From Chrysophaeum taylorii (taxonomy: Eukaryota; Sar; Pelagophyceae; Pelagomonadales; Pelagomonadaceae), in contig JAQMWT010000607.1 of the NCBI GenBank assembly GCA_029834535.1, positions 1 through 63,073 of the forward strand: a stretch of DNA of 63,073 nt, read 5' to 3'. Below, piece by piece: positions 1 to 8,819 of this stretch (position 1 is the stretch's first letter; every line of letters begins with the position of its first letter). A program made the translations under genes and the position numbers. The notes below the pieces were generated by a model. It was given only the letters and a program-made list of their open reading frames with translations. It did no database searches and was not told the DNA's origin.

Positions 1-182
1 GACTGCATAAATTTTCTTTAGTTGAGGCCACATAGCGAGAGCGGGCTTTTCCTGGGACTCGAGGTTAAAGAATATGTACAAAAAAACCAGCATAAGCTTC
101 GCAGTGTTTGATCCAATCGGCATTAGAGAGACCTGTAAAGGATATGTTAGTTAAAGATGAATCATACACAATAAATTTAGGA
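1..182 (-). pseudogene. Possible Copia RNase H fragment
   Basis: Read on the minus strand, this edge segment gives a stretch resembling the start of a Copia RNase H, with DSSLT, then SNADW in place of the usual SDADW, then a glycine-aromatic strand. A stop follows and the next stretch is only vaguely RNase H-like. It lies about 50 bases downstream of the small ORF at 230-646, on the same strand. The match is short and degenerate and the region leaves the window, so this is a weak call. It may belong to the same element as the small ORF or to an older insertion. Confidence 0.27.
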
Positions 183-229
183 AATCGGGTATTAATAAAG
201 TAAGGACATGTTTAACGTCCTCATTTTAT

Positions 230-646
230 TCAGGACGGACAAGGGTACGACTCTTGGTAGTAAAGTCGTTCAAGTCTATTACGGGCATCAACCGTTAGTT
301 GATGGGAAGAGTTGACGTGCCAAGTCTTTAAATGTTCGGGCAGGGCATCTTCATCAGGTAAGTTTAAATCGTTAACTTGTTCAGCTTTCCATTGAGCGAA
401 GATGATATCAACTTCTTGTTCAAGGATTTGATTATATTCCGGAGCATTCCGGGTGTAAGCTTCATATGAATCAAAGCAGAATAACGCGTCCACATATGGA
501 CTTGTCATATGCCTGCGAAGCGTTTCAATTTGCAAGGTCACCTTAGTTGAATTATCTTGGAAGCGCAATCCTGCGTTAATTTTATAAACGAGGATTTGTT
601 CTTGTTTGTAGATATCAGTGGTAGATATTGTTTTTTGTTTTGACAT
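230..646 (-). CDS. Small ORF of Copia-type element, DSYEAYTR family
   Basis: An intact 138-codon ORF starts at the ATG read leftwards from 646. I do not recognise a domain. The central part, with FDSYEAYTR followed by an acidic and hydrophobic helix ending in WKAEQ, is clearly homologous to the ORF at 13734-14159 (YDSYEAYTR ... WKTDR). It lies about 480 bases downstream of an LTR and primer site on the same strand, so it is the first ORF of an LTR element. It could be a short structural or regulatory protein, but the function is unknown. Conservation between two elements with unrelated LTRs argues that it is a real protein. Confidence 0.65.
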   Translation of the reverse strand: MSKQKTISTTDIYKQEQILVYKINAGLRFQDNSTKVTLQIETLRRHMTSPYVDALFCFDSYEAYTRNAPEYNQILEQEVDIIFAQWKAEQVNDLNLPDEDALPEHLKTWHVNSSHQLTVDARNRLERLYYQESYPCPS

Positions 647-1118
647 GATTGTGACCTATTATGGGATAGGTTAGAGGATTGATAGACAGATTCGACACAT
701 AAGAATGAAGGGTTTCTCAAGTGCGGGTTCTATGTACAGTACGCGATTTTTAAACGTAGGCTTATTGACAAGACTAAACAAATCAACATGCTATTTAAAA
801 CAGGGTGACTTGAGACTGAAGAATGGATTAGTTCTCGAGCAGTCAGTCTTTTGTTGGGGAATGGAAGTAAAAACCCGTACAAGTTTCCGCGGCTTGTATA
901 GGACAAAATTTTAATTTTATTAGTTATGCGAGTGCATGTGACCAGTGACCGACCCAACTCGGTCACACGCCATTTTAACTGGTGGACACATACCGTCACA
1001 CAACAAATATGTACAGTAGACCACCGCCAAACACATTGTCGCATTGTACTCGTGATCAGGCGTAAATTGATCATTCGATTTAGACGTACAACACAGTTGG
1101 GCTGACACACCTACGCAT

Positions 1119-1132
1119 CTGGGCCCATAACC
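1119..1132 (-). promoter_or_regulatory. Half-tRNA(iMet)-type primer binding site
   Basis: The minus strand reads GGTTATGGGCCCAG directly after an LTR ending in CA. These 14 bases are the exact complement of the anticodon arm and loop of eukaryotic initiator tRNA-Met (CTGGGCCCATAACC). Drosophila copia primes reverse transcription from a cleaved initiator tRNA in the same way. The same 14 bases occur at 13210-13223, also just after a CA. Confidence 0.8.
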
Positions 1133-1537
1133 TGGAGAGATTTGACCCTCTCCGGGTACATGGTAGAGACTGCGTGCAGTCTTAGGCGTGTACAGACCAT
1201 TCCGCTTGTCACATGCTACTACACAAGGTAGGGATTTAAGCCCTAACTCCTTAAGGACATTAGGTCCCATAGAAGCGTTTACACTGACAACGAGGAACGA
1301 AGTCTCTGTTAATTAAACAGAAAACCCCGTACCCGACGGTACGCACCTGGAGGCCTACTCCATGTTGGAAAAGAGCTTCAGATTGGGTTCTTCATAATCT
1401 GAGATAAAAAAGGACGGAAGGGGTAAGGGAAAAAGGAAGAAAGAGGGAAAGCCGTATTACGGAGAGAAAACCCTCGTGTAGAGATAGGTGTGAAAATGTT
1501 CCAGTGTCGTACACATAGTAGTGTAGCTCTCTGGACA
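1133..1537 (-). repeat. LTR, family L1 (5' LTR of Copia-type element)
   Basis: A 405-bp LTR on the minus strand runs from TGTCCAGAG (1537) to CTCTCCA (1133). It is closely similar along its length to 23960-24361 on the plus strand. Its last 96 bases are also present at 22926-23021. The primer site follows without a gap, so this is the 5' LTR and the element continues off the left end of the window. Confidence 0.8.
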
Positions 1538-1616
1538 GTCATCAGTACGAGTCTAAAATATGACAAGTTGGATGTGATTGTTCGAAATTCGATCACACCA
1601 AATTGAATGCCTCCAA

Positions 1617-2040
1617 GTTTGACCATACACGCGCATCAACATGCGAATACTCGCAGAAAAACATCCACAAACAAGGCCTGCGTAAGACAACGCTGATATC
1701 ACGCTGTTTCGTCGCCCAAGATTATTCGGATGCGCCTTATTAGTTCGATGTTTATGACAGACTACAGCAATCAGCGCCTTTTCATCCCTCGCCTCTACCC
1801 CAACTGTGTGATTTTGCTCTGTGATCCTGGACCGGCTCCTGCCGGCCCAGCCTGGCTCCCATGCCCCGGAGAGGTCCGAAGTTAGTTAGTTGGTTAGTTT
1901 GACCATACACGCGCATCAACATGCGAATACTCGCAGAACAACATCCACAGACAAGGCCTGCGTAAGACAACGCTGATATCGAACTAATAAGGCGCATCCG
2001 AATAATCACGAAACAGCGTGATGTTTGTGACAGATTACAG
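1617..2040. repeat. Direct repeat pair with an inverted 49-bp segment
   Basis: An 84-bp sequence occurs twice in direct orientation (1617-1700 and 1897-1980) with only a few mismatches. The next segment, 1701-1749, is present after the second copy as its reverse complement (1979-2020, missing 7 internal bases). Direct similarity then resumes on the far side (GACAGACTACAGC against GACAGATTACAGC). One copy has therefore undergone a precise small inversion. Confidence 0.8.
1821..1896 (+). repeat. LTR-end fragment related to Gypsy-3
   Basis: These 76 bases match 56345-56420 with few differences. The shared parts include CCTGGCTCCCATGC and the ending GAAGTTAGTTAGTTGGTTA. The Gypsy-3 copy is the last part of its putative 5' LTR, so this is a remnant of a related LTR. 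It sits between the two copies of the 84-bp repeat. Confidence 0.55.
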
Positions 2041-2717
2041 CGAACGACCCCGGTTCGTCATCTCGAGCCTTTAGCGGATGGCATTGTTGCAGATGTCTAT
2101 CAAACGCATATGCCGAGAGGAGCCGCCTGACTTGCCCTCCATAAAGCCCCTGATGAGGACCGACACGGCCTCGCATAAGTGCTTCGCGCGATAGCTGGAT
2201 CTTTGTCGGCAAGAAGGTTTGGAGCAGGTGTGCCTTTTAGCACACGTGACGGTATTGTCTACTTGCACATCACAACGAGCAGCACGCACATAAAAGCTGC
2301 ATCTTGCATATAGCACTTGAACGACAGCGCTGTCGCGCTGTAGACCATGTTGTACACGCCGTCAACTTGCCGCCCGTGTCGATCATCATCTGCTGCAATT
2401 CGGCCTCGAGAACTCACATGCTGAACTTGGCATCTTGGTTAGATCGAGTAAAGTGGAGCCTCGTATTTGAGCGCTCTGAGCTGCGACAGCGTACTCGGCG
2501 ATCTCTCATAGTCGCTTACCTTCGTCTGGGCACGCGACTTCTTGTTTTCTTCCTCGGCGTCGTGGTCAACCGACGTCAGCGTGTTACCACCACGCTCCCG
2601 CTCGACCTGAGCGAAGCCCGCATCGATACCGTGTTCGTTTCGAAGTCGAAGGACGCTCCGGAGTCTCAGTGCGACATGCAGAACCGCTGAAAGCTTGATC
2701 ACGGCGGCCCTTGTTTT
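2041..2717. other. No recognised feature
   Basis: Short open frames exist on both strands (for example 2304-2690 plus and 2071-2316 minus). None has a motif I recognise, and they overlap one another, so I do not call a gene. The segment lies between the inversion-bearing repeat and the Helitron-like element. Confidence 0.4.
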
Positions 2718-3060
2718 GTCTTCAAATGTCGACTGCTAAGAGGGGGGTGTGTGTGGGGAGCATGAAGGATGTGGGTGGGTTTGTGGGGTATGGTAAAAAA
2801 AAACGGCCTTTGTTTTGTCAGTGATCCCTTGTGTTTGCACTTTAAAGTACAAGTTTCCTAACTACTAATCGACAGATGTTTGTCTGTTTGTCTGTCTGTC
2901 TGTTCGTCTTTAAATGTCGACTGCTAAGAGGGGGGTGTGTGTGGGGAATCTGTCTGTTTGTCTTTAAATGTCGACTGCTAAGAGGGGGGTGTGTGTGGGG
3001 AGCATGAAGGATGTGGGTAGGTTTGTGGGGTATGAGGGATGTGCCTGACGGGCGGAGTCG
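2718..3060 (-). repeat. Repeated 3' ends of the non-LTR retrotransposon
   Basis: The sequence starting TTTAAATGTCGACTGCTAAG and continuing into a G/T-rich GGGGGGTGTGTGTGGGG tract occurs three times here (near 2718, 2909 and 2961). The last copy extends through GATGTGCCTGACGGGCGG. In reverse complement this is the 3' end of the non-LTR element at 37561-44697. The copies are 5'-truncated and embedded in TGTC/TGTT tetranucleotide repeats. Confidence 0.65.
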
Positions 3061-3127
3061 GGGTCATCGCCGGAGCTGTTTGTCCCTCGATTTAGGGTAA
3101 GGATCAGGTTGGCCCGCGAGCCAGACA

Positions 3128-3250
3128 GTGATCCTCCAAGCCGTCTACGGCGACCTCGCAGACTATTTCCACGACCCGCGGCGGCTCTTTCGGCGCGCCA
3201 TTCTCACGCCCCGTCGAGACGATGTTGTCGATGCTGACAACGCGCGCATG
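3128..3250 (+). pseudogene. Helitron-type helicase fragment (upstream part)
   Basis: The translation contains a tyrosine-rich segment followed by RAILTPRRDDVVDADN. This resembles the RAILxPxNxxVxxxN motif of PIF1-like helicases in Helitron Rep-helicase proteins. The reading frame is cut by Gypsy-1. The same segment occurs at 44819-44950 on the plus strand and, on the minus strand, at 26630-26500 and 25600-25450. Confidence 0.55.
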
Positions 3251-3258
3251 ACCGCGGC

Positions 3259-3616
3259 TGTGGCGGTAATAACCATCCCCCCCCCACTTATGTGCCTGTT
3301 ACCTGCCTGTTACCTCGAATTTGGCGGTGTCATGCTTGACACCCACACCTGCTTCTCCAAGGGATACTCCTGTACCGAGGACCTGTGTTGCTCTTGCCGA
3401 TCTAGCATATCTTGCTGGATCTCCCATTGGAATCTATCGATTCTTGCTGGTTCCTTGAAATTACCCTCAATTGAATGTTCGACAGCATGGCGTGAGCGGA
3501 GTGTGAGCGCTTGGTTGGACGTGTGGTGGAACCACCCGTGGTTCAGGACAGTTGAGCGGTCACGTTGTGACCGACGGTTAGGCGAAGAGGGGCGGGTGAG
3601 CTGAGTTTCCACCACA
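3259..3616 (+). repeat. Gypsy-1 5' LTR
   Basis: It starts TGTGGCGG and ends CCACCACA, near-perfect short inverted termini. A C-rich homopolymer follows the TAATAACC near its start. The presumed primer site (TGGTCTCAGAAACGG) begins two bases after the LTR. I cannot name the tRNA. Confidence 0.9.
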
Positions 3617-4077
3617 GGTGGTCTCAGAAACGGGAACTGACAGTTTCCGGGGTTGTTGTTACGCGAATCCCGGACTGTCAGTCTCCCGCGGTCGGCGGCG
3701 AATCGGTGTTCTGGCTTTGAGCGAGTGCAGAGCCGACGTGTTTGTGGGTGCGGTTCCGGCGAATCAAGGGTGTCACTCCGATACGCGAAGCGGAACAAAC
3801 GTTCGGCGTGTTCGAACGTGAGCGGACGTTGTCGTGAGTCTCGAAAAACAATCGCCTGGGGAGCGGGGAGTAAGCCATCGCCCCCAGAACGGCAGACCGG
3901 GGAGGACAACCATATCCTCAAGACAACCGGAAAAAAAAAGAGTTCGCCTGGGGGAGACAGCCATCTCCCAGAACAGGTAGGCCGGGGAGGACGACCATAT
4001 CCTCTAGCAAACCGGCTCAAGCGCGCAGTCAAGCAGTAGCCGGCAAATTGCTGCTTTGACGACAAAAACAAAATTAG

Positions 4078-4315
4078 ATGACGGCCCCGTGGTTTCGGGA
4101 CGCCCAGGAACGCCTGCGGCGAGTCATCACCCCAGTGATGGAGTCATCCCTGCGAAGACGGCTAGATGTCGGGACGGGTGGCGAACGAGTGGAGATACCA
4201 GTGGAGAGTGCGGCGGATACGGCTGTCCGGCCAGAAGTGAGCACTCCAGAAAGTGAAGAGGTGGGGGCCATGACAGCCCCAGAACCTATGCCTGCAACGG
4301 TAGTCGGGGGCCGAT
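4078..4315 (+). pseudogene. Gypsy-1 gag remnant
   Basis: The first ~80 codons of Gag are nearly identical to the start of the Gypsy-2 gag (27684). The frame then runs into the deletion junction at about 4315, and the following pol sequence is in another frame. It cannot encode a working capsid protein. Confidence 0.8.
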
Positions 4316-7300
4316 TAAGTTGTCGCCGTATCGGTTGTCAAAGGAGAAGATCGAGTGCTTGAGACTTCAAATCGAGGAATGGAGCCGAGACGGAGTTGTC
4401 CGTCCCGCGAACTCTCCTTGGGGTTTTCCTATCCTGATGCTGCCTAAGAAAGGGGCTGAGCCAGGCACTTCCAACGCTTACAGAGCGGCTGTCGACCTGC
4501 GGCGCCTCAACAAATTGCTCAAGGATGACAGTTGGCCGAGCGTGAGCACGACCGACGCGTTGATGTTTCTCACCGACAAGTTCCGTCGTTCTAGCATGGA
4601 CATCCGATGGGGTTACCACAATTTGCGATTGTCAGCGGACGCGCAGGATGTAGTGACCTTCACTAGTCCTTTGGGAGCATTCAGCTATATGCGTTTACCT
4701 TTGGGAGTCAAGCCTGCTGGCAGCCTGTTCTGCAAGCAACTCAACACCGATCTGTCGAAGTGGTTGTACCGTGACCTAGTGGCTTATATCGACGACATTT
4801 TGGCTGGGCATGCAGACACTAAGAGTCATTTGCAATGCCTTGTTCAAGTCATTCCCCACTTGGCGTCGAAAGGGCATAGCGGCAAGGTTAAGAAGATCCA
4901 CTCCATCAAGGAGGTCATTGAGTTCTTGGGGCATTTGTCTACCCCGAATGGACTTCTCCCGTCACCAAGATCGATGGAGGCCATCCGGCATATGCCAATC
5001 CCTGGTACTTTGTCAGATGCTGATCCCAAAAAGCAAGTCCGCTCCTTCCTTGGGATGGGGAGTTTTTGTCGTCGTTATGTGCGCAATTTCGCGCGAGTCG
5101 CGGAGCCGTTAAGACAGTCGACTTTGCCAGATGTTAAGTTCGAGTGGACGAAAGAGTGTCAAGAAGGCCTGGGATGCCATCATCGAAGCTATTGTTACTT
5201 CTAAGGGCATTTACCATCCGGACTACTCATTGCCGTTCTACATTCGGACAGATGCATCTGCGCATGGATTAGGCGCTTACTTGTTTCAGAAAGTGCCAGT
5301 CGTTGGTGACGATGGAAAAGAACGGGTGGAGGAGAGAGTTATTGAGTACTGGAGTCGAACTGTGCCCAAATCGATGAGGAAATATGATCCTCGGCGCCTG
5401 GAACTCCTGGCAGTGCTCGCAGCTCTTGAGAACTTTCGGTTTTACATCGAGGGTCACAGCACCAAGTTAGAGACGGATCACCGTAATCTGACGTTTCTTC
5501 GAAATTACAATCATTCTTCCGGACAGTTAGCGCGATGGGCCATGCGGCTTGCTGCCTTTGATAGGGAGCTCGGATACAAGCCTGGGAATTCCCCGGGCAT
5601 GCGCATCCCTAATTGCCTGTCGCGCAATCCAATCGACAAGTTAATCGAGCAGGACGAAGACGGAGAACCGATCAATGAAGCGTATCTGATCTTCCAGGAG
5701 ATCCCCACCGATGTTCCGGGCACAGCGTGCTTCACCTTCTCATCAGTGACGATGTCTCTGTTGCCAGACAGGGAGTATACTGCAGCTCTAGCAGCAGTTA
5801 GTACGCGTCGGAGCGCGCCGCCGCCTCAATTTGCGTACGAAGCCGAACCGGTAGACCCCGTTGAACGGCTCCCTTTTGCTGATCAAGCTGAGGATGAGAT
5901 CACTCTCGCGGAGATAGCTAAAGAACAGATTGAAGACAAGACTTGCACGCAGATCCGTCAGAGCCTCGATTCGGAGCAGAAGGATCCACGCGATAAGCCA
6001 CCCCTGTCGTACGAGATCGAGGACAACGTCTTGTACAAGGTTGACGAAACAGAATCTCGACGTCTGATTGTGGTCCCACAGTCGATGCAGGAGCTTGTGA
6101 TCACCATGCACCATCGAGGGCTGTTCGGAGGCCATGTGGGACGAGATTCGACAGCGAGCCAGATTTTGGAGCGATACTGGTGGCCCAACGTCATATCGTC
6201 GGTCACCGACTTCATCAAGGCCTGAATCATCTGTCAGAAAGTTCGATCCACTGTGCCGAAGCGCTATGGCCTCCTTTGCCAACCGAATCGCATTGGTGAT
6301 TGCTATGTCCTAGGAATGGATCTCTTTGGACCACTGAGAGGAGCCGACTTGCACACGTATATCCTCGCGATGTACGATGCTGCGTCGCATTTTCTCAAGC
6401 TGGCGTTGATAAATACCAAGCATGACTACGCGACCTTGAATGCATTTGTTGACAAGATTGTCCTCGAGGGATGTCTCCCGCGGTGTATAGTTGCGGATAA
6501 TGGTAGTGAGTTCGCGAACAAGTTGTTCCGGACGTTCGTTCGTCAATTCAACGTTCGATACCGCACGACCATTCCTTATCACCCACAGAGTAATCATACT
6601 GAGCGAGTCAATCGGTTCATCAAGGCCTTCCTCCGGGCCGCGATGGATGAGCAGCGCCAAACGGACTGGTCTATTTTTGTCCAGTACGTGGCTTTCATGT
6701 ACAACCGGATGTACATCCCCGGAACGAAGATCTCGCCGTTTATGATGCGTACCGGCAAGCAACCCCTGTTACCGCCTGATTATAACATCTTGGGCGAACA
6801 GCGTGGTCTGCCTCAATCGCATCAACAGATCCTGACGGATTTTAAGCACAAGTTTGAATTTTACAGTCAACTCGTCGCTCGGGCACATCAAAAGGCCCAG
6901 GAGACTCAGAAGATCAACTACGACGCCCATCAGATCGACATCCAGTTCTCTCCTGGCGATTATGTCTTGCGTTTTGTGCCTAAGACGCGTCACAAGTTGC
7001 GGCCTATTTGGCGTGGCCCATATATTGTTACCAAGAAGAAGTCTCCAGTCGTTTACGAAATTAAAGACGTGCACGACGACAATGCCGAACCCGTTGTGGT
7101 ATCCGTGCAGCAGATTGTGCCTTTGAAAGTGCCGATAATCGACACCTCTTCGGCCCCCCTGCACACGCCTTCAGACCGCGACCGCTTTAAGCACGGCAAA
7201 TTTGTCATTTTTCGGGTCAAAGCACGAGGTAATGCGTGGAAGAAACGTATCTATGTTGCCGAGGTCTATGAAGACTATGATCACGACAATGATACTGTGG

Positions 7301-7590
7301 CATTACACTATTATACTGATCTAGGTTCACGCGATGACCCCCGTGTTTTCGACCCTACCAAGCCTCTAACTGAGCGACAACTAAGACCAGAATACAAAGA
7401 CCGTGACGGATGCAGTTTCACTCGTTTTCGAGCGAACATGGATGGCTGTGAGCCTTGTGTCAACGATTTCCGCCCTGAGGAGATCGATACCCTTGTCACT
7501 AACTTCAGCCTCCACAGCAACAAAGTCCCTACGGACATCGCTGAACGCGCTTATCGTCTCATTCGTGAGCGCGACCTTCGTCGCCCTTGA
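4316..7590 (+). pseudogene. Gypsy-1 pol: reverse transcriptase, RNase H, integrase
   Basis: Domain order is RT (about 4316-5160), RNase H (about 5210-5480) and integrase (about 6090-7000), followed by a C-terminal extension. RT shows the MDIRWGYHNLRL strand and the AYIDDILAG active site. RNase H has YIRTDASAHGLGAY. The integrase has an HHCC zinc finger and the DDE residues in GMDLFG, ADNGSEF and HTERVN. Lesions seen by comparison with Gypsy-2 are one extra base near 5163 and a TGA at 6223-6225 where Gypsy-2 has a cysteine codon of the zinc finger. The last ~130 residues include a compact, strand-rich segment that may be a chromo- or Tudor-like targeting module. Confidence 0.9.
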
Positions 7591-7625
7591 AGTCGAGGAC
7601 GACTTCACCTTAAGTAGGGGGCTCC

Positions 7626-7982
7626 TGTCGCGGTAATAACCATCCCCCCCCCACTTATGTGCCTGTTACCTGCCTGTTACCTTGAATTTGGCGGTGTCAT
7701 GCTTGACACCCACACCTGCTTCTCCAAGGATACTCCTGTACCGAGGACCTGTGTTGCTCTTGCCGATCTAGCATATCTTGCTGGATCTCCCATTGGAATC
7801 TATCGATTCTTGCTGGTTCCTTGAAATTACCCTCAATTGAATGTTCGACAGCATGGCGTGAGCGGAGTGTGAGCGCTTGGTTGGACGTGTGGTGGAACCA
7901 CCCGTGGTTCAGGACAGTTGAGCGGTCACGTTGTGACCGACGGTTAGGCGAAGAGGGGTGGGTGAGCTGAGTTTCCACCACA
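7626..7982 (+). repeat. Gypsy-1 3' LTR
   Basis: A 357-bp LTR starting TGTCGCGG (one change from TGTGGCGG) and ending CCACCACA. The purine tract AAGTAGGGGG just upstream is the likely polypurine tract. Confidence 0.9.
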
Positions 7983-8092
7983 TTCAACTCCCTGACAACC
8001 AACGGGATGCTGACTTTGAGCGCGAGCTTAAGGTCTTCGAAACCTCGACCCGTCGCACGGCCACTGCAACGGTACCAGATACATGATCGATC

Positions 8093-8330
8093 GTGTCGTT
8101 GTCACCGAGGCTCCTCCAACCTGTATCCCTTAAGGCCCGCCTGCGCCAAACGATCAACAAGAGCCAGGGCCAGACGCCCCGCGAGGTCGGCGTCCTCTTT
8201 CCCAAGCCCGTCTTCTGCCACGTCCAGCTCTACGTGGCTCTCTGTCGATCGGCATCCCCGAGGATATACTCATCTTGGTCGACGACTCCACCCTACTCCA
8301 CACGTGCTGCGCAATACCTATAAGCCCCCT
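8093..8330 (+). pseudogene. Helitron-type helicase C-terminal fragment (A)
   Basis: The translation contains RQTINKSQGQTPREVGV, then PVFCHVQLYVALCRSASP. This is the hallmark C-terminal motif of PIF1/Helitron helicases (TINKSQGQT ... VFSHGQLYVALSR). The upstream helicase motifs are separated from it by Gypsy-1 and by frame changes, so the copy is dead. The tail to 8672 is rich in GGTGAACTTACTGGGACCA repeats. Confidence 0.75.
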
Positions 8331-8819
8331 CCCGGCGTCTACACGCGCACTGTAGGTGGGCTTACTGGGCCAGGTGAACTTACTGGGGTTTGAGATTGGG
8401 ACTAGGTGAGCTGAGTGACCAGGTGAACTTACTGCGACCAGGCGAACTTTCTGGGGGTTTTAGAGTAAAGGGTTTTTAGAGTAAAAAAAAAAGGTTGGCG
8501 GCGCGTGCGGATCAATGCAGCTTAGATTGGCGGAGGCGAGAGCGACGAGCTCAAAGGAGTTGGTGTGAGCTAGGTGAACTTACTGACCAGGTGAACTTAT
8601 ATGAAACTTACTGGGACCAGGTGAAGTTACTGGGGTTAGAGATTGGGACTAGGTGAACTTACTGGCCTGCACTTGTGCCTATTAATTTCGACCTTCTAAA
8701 ACCCTCAGCCCCATATTTTGCCTTGGGCACTCGCACACACTCGTACCCTCACCTTTTGGGAAGGACGTTGACGCAAGTCGATGTATATGGGTTGGGGTAG
8801 GGTATTATAGTACGTATTC

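Larger units (their letters stand above)
3259..7982 (+). mobile_element. Gypsy-1, internally deleted Ty3/gypsy element
   Basis: The element is bounded by two LTRs of 358 and 357 bp that differ at only a few positions, so insertion was recent. It is very similar to Gypsy-2 but lacks about 5.1 kb. At 4315 the sequence jumps from the position equivalent to 27915 in Gypsy-2 to the one equivalent to 33008, with about one base of microhomology. The deletion removes most of gag, the protease, the methyltransferase and the start of the RT region. No target-site duplication is visible (CGGC before, TTCA after), and target sequence is missing. Confidence 0.9.
2862..8672 (+). mobile_element. Helitron-like element A, split by Gypsy-1
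   Basis: The left end reads TCCTAACTACTAATCGACAG and runs into TGTC/TGTT repeats. The right end reads GAACTTACTGGCCTGCACTTG. Both ends recur in copies B to E. Between them are fragments of a PIF1-type helicase like that of Helitrons, and a tail with many copies of GGTGAACTTACTGGGACCA. The leading TC fits a Helitron, but the final CTTG is not the canonical CTRR and I see no clear terminal hairpin. The assignment therefore rests mainly on the helicase. Gypsy-1 interrupts it at 3259-7982, and about 105 bp present in copy E (after 44948) are missing at the insertion point. Confidence 0.6.

Noticed and set aside
2304..2690. Possible 128-codon host gene
   Set aside because: No recognisable motif, competing frames on the opposite strand and a repeat-rich setting.
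2877..2910. TGTC/TGTT tract as a CRISPR-like or regulatory array
   Set aside because: It is a simple tetranucleotide repeat at the Helitron-like element end, without spacers. The same tract occurs at 44715-44755.
3310..4071. Long minus-strand frame across the Gypsy-1 LTR and leader
   Set aside because: It is antisense to a well-defined LTR and primer region, is repeated in Gypsy-2 (26934-27677), and has no protein motif. It is a by-product of the GC-rich leader.
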